DNA of 64,000 nt from Hydnum rufescens UP504 (lineage: Eukaryota; Basidiomycota; Agaricomycetes; Cantharellales; Hydnaceae): assembly GCA_014904985.1 (NCBI GenBank), contig MU128951.1, positions 38,390-102,389 of the forward strand, given 5' to 3'. Positions 23,987 through 36,208 of the stretch are shown here, one piece after another. A program made the translations under genes and the position numbers. The notes under the pieces were generated by a model. The model searched no databases, had not been told where the DNA came from, and saw nothing but the letters and a program-made list of their open reading frames with translations. Numbering within the stretch: the first letter of the stretch is position 1; each line of letters begins with the position of its first letter.

Positions 23987-25859
23987 TGTGAGTGATAGAA
24001 ACTGAGTGACTGGAAAGACCGCGGGTTGGGGAAGACACGGTCAGGACGGAGAGAGCGAATGAGCCGGTCTAACAGCCATAATTTGAAGTGGTGCGCCTTG
24101 CCTCGGAAGACGCCGAAGAGGATCGCGTCTCCACTCCCTCAAATAGGCAGTCTCAATCTTCGACGCCTATCAAGTGCTAGCGACTGCAGTCGAATAATTG
24201 TTCCTGGCGTCATAATGATTGGTCTCAAATCACTAACTGCATCTTTGTGAGCTTGAGTATGCACTCCAGATCAGTGAGCATATCCTCCTTGCATGCGTGC
24301 TATCCACATCGTGTCGACACCCCTTGGACAAGGGGCCTTGCCCAATTTCCGGTTACTAATCGGCAGAGGAATGGCGTTAACTCATGTAGTCCCTTCGGCC
24401 TCCCTACTCTACTTCTGCGCCTCCAGTCCCTATGATACAACGATGCAGTTTCATCGGTAATGTGTCGCTGCTTTTGAATCGCACCGGGGTTACTATCTCC
24501 TCCCCACGTTTCTCTATTCTACTGGTTTTTCGCAACTATCTGGAGCCGGTATCTATTCTCCCCATTCGGACGTCCGAGTTCTATCGGACCGAAGGCGGCT
24601 GCCTGGCTCTATCTCCAGGGCCTATCTATCCCCAGGAATGTCCGGGCGTGATACGGAATATTCTTGGAGTCACCCAACTGGTCGTTAGCAAATTTGTGGG
24701 TACCTGTCACAAGATAGGTATATCCTTTCACGAGGGTTTGCGGCCTTGAATTGTCGTTGGAGGAGGCCATGTTCTCCATGAGACACAGCCCGGACAGGGG
24801 CCCATGGTTATCGATAGAGGGGATCCCCTTTTATTCCCAAGGATACGGCCGCCAAGGCCACACTCACTTCCGGTTCTGAGTCATCCTCCACAGCAATTCT
24901 CAAATAGTAGGGCTTCTATTTATTACTCTCATAATGGCGAGCGTGAATAACAAACTTGATTCCCCGACATTCTGTGGCCCGTCCTCTGAGGTCCCCATAA
25001 AGGGGGTGTGGGGAATTGGAAGACCATTCATTTGGATAAGGATACTCGGAGATACTTTGATATGGACGCATCGATGGGCAAGACATCACGCGATACGAAG
25101 GAGGCGTCGGTTGAAATGACAAGGCCTCGTAATTGCTGAACACGAAGAGGTCAATGGTTGTGGGGCACAGAACTTGACTGCAGGTATAAGGAGAGCGCGA
25201 GATCGAGACTAAGATGAGGCCCAAATTCAAAGCGCGATGCGTCCTGCCAAAAACCGTCACGGCCGTAAAAGCGAAAGAGAGTGTATATGCAGACGTCCCC
25301 TTCATTATTTCCTTTGAACTGTCATCCCGCGCTTTACGCCATTTACCGCTAAGTATACTCTCCACAAGGCAAGGTACGATGCCAAGGACCGAGAGATCCC
25401 CTGATCATGTCGCTAACTATCAAGCTTCTTGGAGGCATCTATCAAGCATCAACCCCAAGAGATGAGTTTTACTGGATTTAGCCACATATTGGCCACTCGC
25501 TTCCCCGCCCCCTTCAAGAATTCTCGACTCCCAACATAGTTATTCATCTCTGCCTAGAACCTGTGTTCGAAGACAGAGAAATCTATTCGCGCGTACTACT
25601 ACGTCGAATGAGCCCCCCCCCCACTGTGTTCTCAGCGAGAAAATACGCGATGACTGCGTGAAGGGCTCAGGTTCGATCTCGTCAAGGATTTCAGGTAATA
25701 GTGATGGGGCGGGTGGTATAGAATAATAATGCATTGTGCTTGTCATGTCTACACCGCACCATCAACTAAAGTAACAAGGCTTTCAAATCTGTACGATTTC
25801 GGTTCCACTGCGCACATAAATCCAATGTTTTGGGAGGTTGAACCTCTTCCTTGATTGTA

Positions 25860-27395
25860 AACTCCACTGATGTCTTCTCTGCTCACCTGGAGCCCACGCT
25901 CACAGTTCATGGCGTACCTCGCCATCAGTAAGAAGTGAATCAAAAATGATCGACTTGTCCAGGTGGTAACAGAGTCGGTTCCCGGGAGGATCCACACCCT
26001 TCCGACTATAGGGAATAAACATCTTATACACATTGTATGCATAAAACTGTAGAATTGTCTTCTCAGTCATGGATTGAGTGAATACTTAGGAGAAAACCCA
26101 ACTTGTTCATTGGCATTTAGAGCCAATTGAATCCCATCTTCGATCCACCTCGCCAGCTCAGTCATCGATTGACCCGGATCTCCTACTAAGACGGATAATC
26201 TCTGTATGCGATAGCACCACGGACTAGGGCCTCATTCATCGGAGAAAAAGTTACTATCCCTCGTGCTTTCAATCCAGTGTTTCCAATCAGTATTAATCCC
26301 AAACTGAAACAAACGTGAGACCGAAGATATCCACGTACTACTGGTTGCCGTTATTTCTATCTCCAACCAATTCTCAATCCCCCTTCCATTCAACAACCCT
26401 ACATGAAGGAGAACGTATTCGCGTAATTGAGGTTTGGCGGAAGGGCTAGAGTGATGGACACGACGCCATGATCTGCTGACTCTAGCACACAGGCGCAAGG
26501 TTCGGATGAGACCAAAGCGGTAATCCATGACCCGTCTGGATTGTACGACCCAGTTCAAAAACGGAAGTAGGGCACATGACGAGTTTGATACAATACCCAA
26601 TGGGCGCACCGCCGCCTCCATCGTGCTCACTGAATACATTGGGAGTGCAATCACCTAGAGTCAGAAGAACGGTGGAATAATTGGGAAACATGTGACTGAT
26701 GATCCCAATGCGAGAGAGGCGCACCCGAAATTCATCCAAAACGAGATGGAAGCCTTCCGCGAATAAGTTCAGGTCACCCCCAGTATTCTCGCGTTGACTG
26801 GAAAACAAGCCGCGCCTATTTTCACCAGACGATATCGACACCTTCATCGTCCACGAAATGTACTGTAACTTCCTGCACATGGGTTGGTCCCGATTGCATC
26901 CTCAAGTCAATCCCGAATGAATTCCATGTTATAATTTAACCCTCACCTCCCGAGCCTACGCAGCTGGTGTAAAAGTTCAGGGGAGAATAGATGCGATTCC
27001 GTATATCCCAGGGGCTCCAAAACTTCCGCAAGGAGACGAATGTCATTCTCCAGGTGCCGCAGTGTTCTCTCATCAGTGGCGGCAGTCTATATTGATCCCG
27101 AACAAGAGCACAGCAAGCAGGATGAACAAGTACAGTCACATATTTAGACGTATCGCCCCACTGACAACATTTATTTCCTTGATGACATTCAGGAAAGCAC
27201 GGATTCCTGTTCTCGCACCACTAATGCCAATAGGAATCTCATGGAGTGCGTTGTCCACAGATATTATTGCGTTGGTGGGATGGCCCTGGGGAGTTGGGGG
27301 TGCACATTGTTCTTCGCGTCTCGGAGTTTGCGGAGTGTAAAGAATGCAAGTAAGCGCCGAGTCCACATCTGCCTTGGTGTGCTTGTATTGTTCAT
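25860..27395 (-). pseudogene. Array unit 2 gene copy, frameshifted core
   Basis: The first exon from ATG 27395 reads through to REIPIGISG-type sequence (HEIPIGISGARTGIRAFLN), but the core is broken. After RGAIAYRDYPS a one-base loss near 26205 brings stops before the GDPGQS motif. The unit is also cut by an abrupt jump at about 27505 into a second partial copy on its 5' side. Confidence 0.6.
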
Positions 27396-27504
27396 TGTGG
27401 GTAATAGAAACTGAGTGACGGAAGGACCGCGAGTTGGGGAAGACACGGTCAGAACGGAGAGAGCGAATGAGCTGGTCTAGTACAGCCTCCATAATTTGAA
27501 AGGC

Positions 27505-29735
27505 GCACAGTTCGGATGAGTCTGAAGCGGTGATCATCACCGTCTCGATTGTACGGCCCAATCCAAAAAGGGAAGTAGGGCACATGACGAGTTTGATACA
27601 ATGCCCAATGGGCGACCGCCGCCTCCATCGTGCTGGACTGAATACGTTGGGAGTGCCGTCACCTAGAGTCAGAACGATAGAATAATACGAATTGGGAAAC
27701 ATGTAACTGATGACCCCAATGCGAGAGAGAGGCGCACACGAAATTCGTCAGAGCCGATGGAAGCCTTCCGCAAATGTGTTCAGGTCTCCCCAGTATTCTC
27801 GGGTTGACTGGAAAAGAAGCGGCGCCTATTTCTCCCCAGACGAAATCGACCGCTTCATCGTCCGCGAAATGTCCCGTAACTTCCTGCATAAGGGTTGGCC
27901 CCAATGACACCCTTCAGTCAATAGTCTCTAGTGGATTCCATTTTGTAATTCAACCCTCACCTCGCGAGCCTACGTAGCTGGTGTACGAGTTCAGGAGAGA
28001 ACAAGTGCGATTCCGTATAGCCCAAGGGCTCCAGAAGTTCTGCAAGAGACGAATGTCACTCTCCAGGTGCCGCAGTGTTCTTTCATCAGTGGTAGCAGTC
28101 TGGATCGATTCCGAACAAGAGCACAGCAAACAGGATAAACAAACAGTCATATATTTAGACCTATCGTCCCACTGACAACATTTATTTCCTTTATGGCATT
28201 CAGGAAAGCACGGATCCCCGTTCGCACGCCACTAATGCCAACAGGGATCTCCCCGAGTGCGTCTCCACAGATATTATTGCAGCGGTGGAGGTGCCCTTGG
28301 GAGTCGGGCGAGCACATTGCTCTCTGCTGTGCTGTGGTTTGCGGTGTGTAAAAAATGCAAGTAAGCGCTGAGCCCACATCTGCCATGGTCTGCTTGGATC
28401 GCTCATTGTGGGTGATTGGAAACTGAGGGACTGGAGAGATCGTGGGTGTGGGAAGACACGGTGAGCAACAGAAGCAAAATATTGCAGTAATGGCTCGCTG
28501 AGATGGGTGATTGCGCTGGCCTAGTACAGCTTCCATAATTGAAGTGGGCACGGCCTTGCCTTGGAAGATCCGAAGAAGATAGGTTGCTCACATTCCACTC
28601 CCGCATAGGCAGTCCTGAACCATCGCTTCCTGTCAAGTGCTGGCGATCGCAGCAAGGATTGTTTCTGACATCATAATGATCCATTTCAGACCGTGAACCC
28701 GCATCGTTGTGAGCCTGGGTACGCACTCCAGAAAAGCCTCCTTGCGTGCGTGCTATCCACGTCGTGCCGACACCGTTAGACAAGGGGCCTATCTGCATTG
28801 TCCGGTGCTAATCAGCAGAGGAATGTGAGTAGTCCCATCCCTTCTGCCTCGTTGTCTACTTCTGGGCCTCCACCCCCTAGGATATAACGATAACGGTTCC
28901 ATCGCAACTGTGTGGCTCTTTGAATCACTTTATGGTTAACTTACTATCTCCCTGCATTGCTCTGTTGTGTTTGGTTCTTCGCAACTATCTGGAACCGGTA
29001 TCTTATTCTCCCTTTTGAATGTCATGACTTCTATCGGACGAAGGCCGCTGTCTGGCTCTATCGCCCGGGCTATCTATCCCCGGGATAGTGATGCCGCGAC
29101 TCGAATTCGTTGCAAAAAAAGATAGCCTTGTGGTGTTCCTATTGCACCACTTTTTGCTTAGAGCTCAACAACTTCTATTGTTTTATTGTCCTCTCTTTCA
29201 TGCCATGGTAAAAAAAATCCATCATCTGTTGTAGTTGGCAACAAAATTTTCAACTCTGCGACTCGACTCGACTGACTTGACTTGACTCAATTCAGTTGAG
29301 CAAGTTGCGGCAACACACCCAGGAATGTCAGGGCATGATCTGGAATAATCTTGGAGTACCCAACTGGTTGTTACAAATTTGTAGGTATCTGTCCCAAAAT
29401 TGGTATATCCTTTCACAAGGTTTGTAGCCTGAATTGTCATTGGAGGAGGCTATGTTCTCCAATGAAGCACATCCTGCGCGAGGTTCAGGGTTATCAATAA
29501 AGGGGATCCCCTTTATTCCCAAAGATACAGCCGCCAAGGCCACACTCACTTCCGGCGTTTGATCATCCTCCACAGCGATTCTCCGCCTCCACAAACAGCA
29601 AGGCTTTTATCATTACTCTCATAAGGGTGAAAATACCAAACTTAATTCCCCCGGCGTTCTGTGGCCCATCCTCTGAGGTTGCCACAAGGGGGCTGTTGGG
29701 ATTTGTAAGGACCCATTCATTTGGACAAGATAACC
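27505..29735 (-). pseudogene. Array partial unit 2', riddled with single-base indels
   Basis: It begins mid-gene at about 27505, where the sequence jumps from the spacer end of unit 2 into the middle of another copy, and runs to about 29735. It is almost identical to 31610-33850 of unit 3 but differs by dozens of single-base gains and losses. Examples: GGGCGACCGCC against GGGCGTACCGCC, and CTGCAAGAGACG against CTGCAAGGAGACG. Every exon is therefore out of frame. It carries the same hAT-type MITE as unit 3. The indel style suggests sequencing error as much as biological decay. Confidence 0.65.
29086..29317. mobile_element. hAT-type MITE, copy in partial unit 2'
   Basis: Starts TAGTGATGCCGCGACTCG with CCCCGGGA just before it. 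The right end (CAAGTTGCGGCAACAC) has lost its last bases. It is otherwise the same element as at 33206 and 51357, with a GACTC/GACTT short repeat near the right end. Confidence 0.6.
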
Positions 29736-29990
29736 TCATGAACAGAGCCGGCCTAAGGGCCGGCATTGTTCATGCTACCTCCCCCATGCCACACAAGGGG
29801 GTCCTGGAAGCATCGTTTCTGGGTATCTGCGCAGCCTCCACCCCTCTAGTTGATGGGGTGGGGTGGGCTGACCCCTCTCTTTGCATAACCGGCGCCAGAG
29901 GTGCCGGTTATGCAATCTAAATTATATAATTATACAATCAATTAGGTAGTAAAATAATTAGGTAATAGATTAGTAGGTAGGTGAGGGCTT
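29736..29990. mobile_element. Unidentified insertion with two hairpins and an AT-rich tail
   Basis: Foreign to the array unit: it sits between an interrupted unit end (GGACAAGATA) and a restart of the same unit region (GGGCTTCTATTATTACTC). It holds the palindrome GCCGGCCTAAGGGCCGGC (29747-29764), a 35-base hairpin TTGCATAACCGGC...GCCGGTTATGCAA (29881-29915), and an AT-rich tail with repeated TTAGGTA-like motifs. It could be a SINE or MITE remnant; no pol III boxes are clear. Confidence 0.4.
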
Positions 29991-30995
29991 CTATTATTAC
30001 TCTCATAAGGGTGAATGTGAGTGACAAAATCAATTCCCCCGACGTTCTCTGGCCCGTCCTCTGAGGTCCGCATAAAGGGAGATCAAGGGGGGCCTGTGGG
30101 GAATTGAAAGACCATTCATTTGGATAAGGTTACTTGGAGATGCTTTGATATGGACGCATAGATGGGCGACATGTCCCACGATGCAAAAGAGGCGTCGGTT
30201 CAAATGACAAGGCCTTGTAGTTGGCTGAACAAGAAGAGGTCAATGGTTGTGTGGGGCACAGAACTTGACTGTAATCTAGGTATAAGGAGAGCACGAGATT
30301 GAGACTGGGGCCCAGATTCAAAGAGGGATGCATCCCGCCGAAAACCGTCACGGCCCTAAAAGCGAAGGAGTGTGTACATGCGGGCACCCCCTTCTTTATT
30401 TCCTTTAAACCGTCATCCCGCGCTTTACGCCATTTACCCCTAAGTATACTCTCCACAAGGGAACGAACGATGCCAAGGACCGAGAGATCCCCTGATCATA
30501 TCGCTAACTACCAAGCTTCTTGGAGGCATGTATCAAGGATCAAGAAAACGTACCCCAAGAGATTAGTTTTACCGGATTTAGACATCTATTCCCCACTCGC
30601 ATCCCCGAAGAATTGTCGACTCCCAAGATAGTTGTTCATGTTCATCTCTGCCTAGAACCTGTGTTCGAAGACAGACAAACCTATTCACGGGTACTACTAC
30701 GTCGAATGGGTTCCCCCACTATGTTCTCAGGGAGAAAATATCCGATGACTGCGTGACCGGCTCAGGCTCGATCTCACCAAGGATTTCAGGTAAAAGTCAT
30801 AGGGCCGGTGGTATAGAATGATAATGCATTGTGCTTGTCATGTCTACACCGTACCATCAACTAAAGCAACAAGGCTTTCAAATCCTGTACGATTTCGGCT
30901 CCACTGCGTACATAAATCCAAAGTTTCAGGGGGTTAAACTTGTTCCTTGATTGTAAACCCCACTGATGTCTTCTCTGCTCACCTGGAACCCGTGC

Positions 30996-32518
30996 TCATA
31001 GTTCATGGCGTACCTCCTCATCAGTAAGAAGTGAAGCAGGACAGAACAACTTCAACTTGTCCGGGTGGTCATAGAGTCGGTTCCCAGGAGGATCCACACC
31101 CTCCCGACTATAGGGAATAAACATACTATACACATCGTATGCCTGAAACTGTACGATTGTCTTGTCAGTGATGGATTGAGTAAATACATTGCAAGAAAAC
31201 TTAACTCGTATATTGATATTTAAAGCCAATTGAATGTCAGCTTCGATGCGCCTCGCCAGCTCAGTCATCGATTGACCCGGATCTCCTACTAAGACGGGAA
31301 AAGCGCTGGATGCAACAGCACCACGAACTAGAGCCTCGTTCGTCGGGGAAAAAGTTACTATCCCTCGCGCTTTCAATCCAGTGCTTCCAATCAGTATTAA
31401 TCCCAAACTGAAAGAGACGTGAGACCGAAGATATCCACGCACTACTCGTTGCCGTTATTTCTATCTCCAACCAATTCTCAATCCCCCTTGCATTCAACAA
31501 CCCTACATGAAGGAAATCGTATTCGCGTAATTCAGGTTTGACGAAAGGGTCCCAGTCATCATAGTCGCCACGCCATGATCTGCTGACTCTGTATCCTCTA
31601 TAACACAAGCGCACAGTTCGGATGAGTCTGAAGCGGTGATCCATCACCCGTCTCGATTGTACGGCCCAATCCAAAAAGGGAAGTAGGGCACATGACGAGT
31701 TTGATACAATGCCCAATGGGCGTACCGCCGCCTCCATCGTGCTGACTGAATACGTTGGGAGTGCCGTCACCTAGAGTCAGAACGATAGAATAATACGAAT
31801 TGGGAAACATGTAACTGATGACCCCAATGCGAGAGAGAGGCGCACACGAAATTCGTCCAGAGCCCGATGGAAGCCTTCCGCAAATGTGTTCAGGTCTCCC
31901 CCAGTATTCTCGGGTTGACTGGAAAAGAAGCGGCGCCTATTCTCCCCAGACGAAATCGACCGCTTCATCGTCCGCGAAATGTCCCGTAACTTCCTGCATA
32001 AGGGTTGGCCCCAATGACACCCTTCAGTCAATAGTCTCTAGTGGATTCCATTTTGTAATTCAACCCTCACCTCGCGAGCCTACGTAGCTGGTGTACGAGT
32101 TCAGGAGAGAACAAGTGCGATTCCGTATAGCCCAAGGGCTCCAGAAGTTCTGCAAGGAGACGAATGTCACTCTCCAGGTGCCGCAGTGTTCTTTCATCAG
32201 TGGTAGCAGTCTGGATCGATTCCGAACAAGAGCACAGCAAACAGGATAAACAAACAGTCATATATTTAGACCTATCGTCCCACTGACAACATTTATTTCC
32301 TTTATGGCATTCAGGAAAGCACGGATCCCCGTTCGCACGCCACTAATGCCAACAGGGATCTCCCCGAGTGCGTTCTCCACAGATATTATTGCAGCGGTGG
32401 AGGTGCCCTTGGGGAGTCGGGCGAGCACATTGCTCTTCGTGGCTGTGGGTTTGCGGTGTGTAAAAAATGCAAGTAAGCGCTGAGCCCACATCTGCCATGG
32501 TCTGCTTGGATCGCTCAT
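30996..32518 (-). pseudogene. Array unit 3 gene copy, open except one TGA in the middle exon
   Basis: ATG 32518 (MSDPSRPWQMWAQRLL) opens an intact first exon. The helical exon (TATTDERTLRHLESDIRLLAE), the RKLRDISRTMKRS exon and the core (31442-30996) are all open. The middle exon has TGA at 31644-31646 where other units have TCA in DGSW. Core variable residues: SSAF after GAVA, and QAYD before VY. If the middle exon is spliced differently this copy could still be active. Confidence 0.5.
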
Positions 32519-33205
32519 TGTGGGTGATTGGAAACTGAGGGACTGGAGAGATCGTGGGTTGGGGAAGACACGGTGAGCAACAGAGAGCAAATATTGCAGT
32601 AATGGCTCGCTGAGATGGGGTGATTGCGCTGGCCTAGTACAGCTTCCATAATTTGAAGTGGGCACGGCCTTGCCTTGGAAGATGCCGAAGAGGATAGGTT
32701 GCTCACATTCCACTCCCGCATAGGCAGTCTGAACCATCGCTTCCTGTCAAGTGCTGGCGATCGCAGGCAAGTGATTGTTTCTGACATCATAATGATCCAT
32801 TTCAGACCGTGAACCGCATCGTTGTGAGCCTGGGTACGCACTCCAGAAAAGCCTCCTTGCGTGCGTGCTATCCACGTCGTGCCGACACCCGTTAGACAAG
32901 GGGCCTATCTGCATTGTCCGGTTGCTAATCAGCAGAGGAATGTGAGTAGTCCCATCCCTTCTGCCTCGTTGCTCTACTTCTGGGCCTCCACCCCCTAGGA
33001 TATAACGATACGGTTCCATCGCAACTGTGTGGCTGCTTTTGAATCACTTTATGGTTAACTTACTATCTCCCTGCATTGCTCTGTTGTGTTGGTTCTTCGC
33101 AACTATCTGGAGCCGGTATCTATTCTCCCCTTTTGAATGTGCATGACTTCTATCGGACCGAAGGCCGCTGTCTGGCTCTATCGCCCGTGCTATCTACCCC
33201 CGGGA

Positions 33206-33435
33206 TAGTGATGCCGCGACTCGAAGTCGCAAAAAAAGATAGCCTTGTGGTGTTCCTATTGCACCACTTTTTGCTTAGAGCTCAACAACTTCTATTGTTT
33301 TATTGTCCTCTCTTTCATACCATGGTAAAAAGAATCCATCATCTGTTGTAGTTGCAACAAAATTTTCAACTCTGCGACTCGACTCGACTTGACTTGACTT
33401 GACTCAATTCAGTTGAGCAAGTTGTGGCAACACTA
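33206..33435. mobile_element. hAT-type MITE, copy in unit 3
   Basis: 230 bp. Left end TAGTGATGCCGCGACTCG and right end (complement) TAGTGTTGCCACAACTTG form imperfect inverted repeats. The flanks CCCCGGGA (33198-33205) and CCCCAGGA (33436-33443) are an 8-bp duplication with one mismatch; units without the insert read CTACCCCAGGAATG at this point. An 8-bp duplication and YARNG-type ends indicate the hAT superfamily. It is non-coding. Confidence 0.7.
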
Positions 33436-33615
33436 CCCCAGGAATGTCAGGGCATGATATGGAATAATCTTGGAGTCACCCAACTGGTTGTTAGCAAATT
33501 TGTAGGTATCTGTCCCAAAATTGGTATATCCTTTCACAAGGGTTTGTAGCCTTGAATTGTCATTGGAGGAGGCTATGTTCTCCATGAAGCACATCCTGCG
33601 CGAGGTTCAGGGTTA

Positions 33616-33936
33616 TCAATAAAGGGGATCCCCCTTTATTCCCAAAGATACAGCCGCCAAGGCCACACTCACTTCCGGCGTTGAGTCATCCTCCACAGCG
33701 ATTCTCCGCCTCCACAAACAGCAGGGCTTTATCATTACTCTCATAAGGGTGACGTGAATACCAAACTTAATTCCCCCAGCATTCTGTGGCCCATCCTCTG
33801 AGGTTGCCACAAGGGGGTGCTGTGGGGAATTTGAAAGACCATTCATTTGGACAAGATACATGGAGACACTTTGATATGGACGCAGAGACGGGCGGGACGT
33901 CGCGCGACGCGAAAGAAGCGTCGGTTCAAATGACAA
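33616..33936 (-). other. Second conserved open frame in the array unit (spacer part)
   Basis: Between the gene cores, each unit keeps further minus-strand open stretches. Here 106 codons are open, containing IAVEDDSTPEVSVALAAVSLGIKG. The same motif leads into ASSNDNSRLQTLVKGYT and TYKFANDQLG in unit 6 (47835-48203). A further stretch with GIVPCLVESILRGKWRKARDD recurs near 34150 and in most units. Whether these are extra exons of the array gene or a second gene cannot be settled, because frames are broken differently in each copy. Confidence 0.35.
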
Positions 33937-34702
33937 GGCCTTTTAGTTGCTAGAGGTCAATAGTCATGGGTTACAAAATTTGACTGTAGTGTATAAGGAG
34001 AGCACGAGATCGAGACTAAGATGAGGCCCAAATTCAAAGCGCGATGCGTCCCGCCGAAAACCATAACGGCCCTAAACGCAAAAGAGGGTGTATATGCAGG
34101 CGCCCCCTTCTTTACTTCCTTTAAATCGTCATCCCGCGCTTTACGCCATGTACCCCTAAGTATACTCTCCACAAGGCAAGGTACAATGCCAAGGCCCGAG
34201 AGATCCCTCATGCTAACTACCAACCTTCTTGGAGGCACGTATCAAGGGTCAAGAAAATGTACTCCAAGAGATGAGTTTCACTGGATTTAGACATCTATTG
34301 GCCACTCGCATCCCCAGCCCCTTCAAGAATTCTCGACTCCCAAGATAGCTATTCATCTCCTAGAACCTGTGTTCGAAGACAGACAAACCTATTTGTGGGT
34401 ACTACTACGTCGAATGGGTTCCCCCACTATGTTCTCAGGGAGAAAATATGCGATGACTGCGTGACCGGCTCAGGCTCGATCTCACCAAGGATTTCAGGTA
34501 AAAGTCATAGGGCCGGTGGTATAGAATGATAATGGATTGTGCTTGTCATGTCTACACCTTACCATCAACTAAAGCAACAAGGCTTTCAAATCCGTACGAT
34601 TTCGGCTCAACTGCGTACATAAATCTAATGTTTTGGGAGGTTAAACTTCTTCCTTGATTGTAAACCCCACTGATGTCTTCTCTGCTCACCTGGAACCCGT
34701 GC

Positions 34703-36208
34703 TCAGAGTTCATGCCGTACCTCCCCATCAGTAAGAAGTGAAGCAGGAAGGAACAACTTCAACTTGTCCGGGTGGTCATAGAGGAGATTCCCGGGAGGAT
34801 CCACACCCTCCCGACTATAGGGAATAAACATCTCATACACACCGTATGCATGAAACTGTACAGTTGTCTTGTCAGTCGCGGATTGAGTGAAAACATTGGA
34901 AGAAAACGCAACTCGGTGATCAGCATTTAGGCCAGTTTCGATCCCCCTCGCCAGGTCTGTCATCGATTGACCCGGATCTCCTACTAAGACGGGATTAAAG
35001 CTGAATGCGACAGCACCACGAACTAGAGCCTCGTTCGTTGGGGAAAAAGTTATTATTCCTCGTGCTTTCAATCCAGTGCTTCCAATCAGTATTAATCCCA
35101 AACTGAAAGAGACGTGAGACCGAAGATATCCACGCACTACTCGTTGCCGTTATTTCTATCTCCAACCAATTCTCAATCCCCCTTGCATTCAACAACCCTA
35201 CATGAACGAGATCGTATTCGCGTAATTCAGGTTTGGCGGAAGGGTCAGAGCCGTGGACACGACGCCGTGATCTGGTGACTCTGTATCCTCTATAACACAA
35301 GCGCACGGTTCGGATGAGACCAAAGCGGTGATCCATCACCCGTCTCGATTGTAGGACCCAATCCAAAAAGGGAAGTAGGGCACATGACGAGTTTGATACA
35401 ATACCCAATGGGCGCACCGCCGCCTCCATCGTGCTCACTAAATACATTGGGAGTGCCGTCACCTAGAGTCAGAAGATAGAATAATACGAATTAGGAAACA
35501 TGTAACTGATGACCCCAATGCGAGAGAGAGGCGCACACGAAATTCGCCCAGAGCCCGATGGAAGCCTTCCGCAAATGTGTTCAGGTCTCCACCAGTATTC
35601 TCGGGATGACTGGAAAAGAAGCGGCGCCTATTCTCCCTAGACGAAATCGACTGCTTCATCGTCCGCGAAATGTCCTGTAACTTCCTGCATATGAGTTAGC
35701 CCCGATAACACCCTTCAGTTAATAATCCCCAATGAATTTCATGTTGTAATTCAACCCTCACCTCCCGAGCCTACGGAGCTGGTGTAAGAGTTCAGGAGAA
35801 AATAGATGCGATTCCGTATAACCAAGGGGCTCCAAAAGCTCTGCAAGGAGACCGATGTCACTCTCCAGGTGCCGCAGTGTTCTTTCATCAGTGGTGGCAG
35901 TCTAGATCGATCCCGAACAAGAGCACAAAAGGAGGATAAACAAACAGTCATATATTTAGACGTATCGTCCCACTGACAACATTTATTTCCTTGATCCCAT
36001 TCAGGAAAGCACGGATCCTAGTTCGCACGCCACTAATGCCAACAGGAATCTCCCCGAGTGCTTTCTCCACATATAATATTGAAGCGGCGGAGATGCCCTT
36101 GGGGAGTTGGGCGAGCACATTGCTCTTCGTGCCTCGGGGTTTGCGGAGTGTGAAGAATGCAAGTAAGTGCCGAGCCCACATCTGCGATGGTCCGCTTGGA
36201 TCGTTCAT
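34703..36208 (-). pseudogene. Array unit 4 gene copy, open except one TGA in the middle exon
   Basis: ATG 36208 (MNDPSGPSQMWARHLL) and all exons examined are open except TGA at 35336-35338, the same codon as in units 3 and 9. The core (35137-34703) has FSFN after GAVA, a four-residue in-frame shortening before DHRV, and HAYG before VY. No hAT-type MITE is present in its spacer. Confidence 0.5.

Noticed and set aside
30299..30631. 110-codon plus-strand open frame in the unit spacer, also seen at 34021, 52167 and 55707
   Set aside because: It is antisense to the minus-strand spacer frames, is repeatedly broken in other units and resembles no family. No splice or start context supports it.
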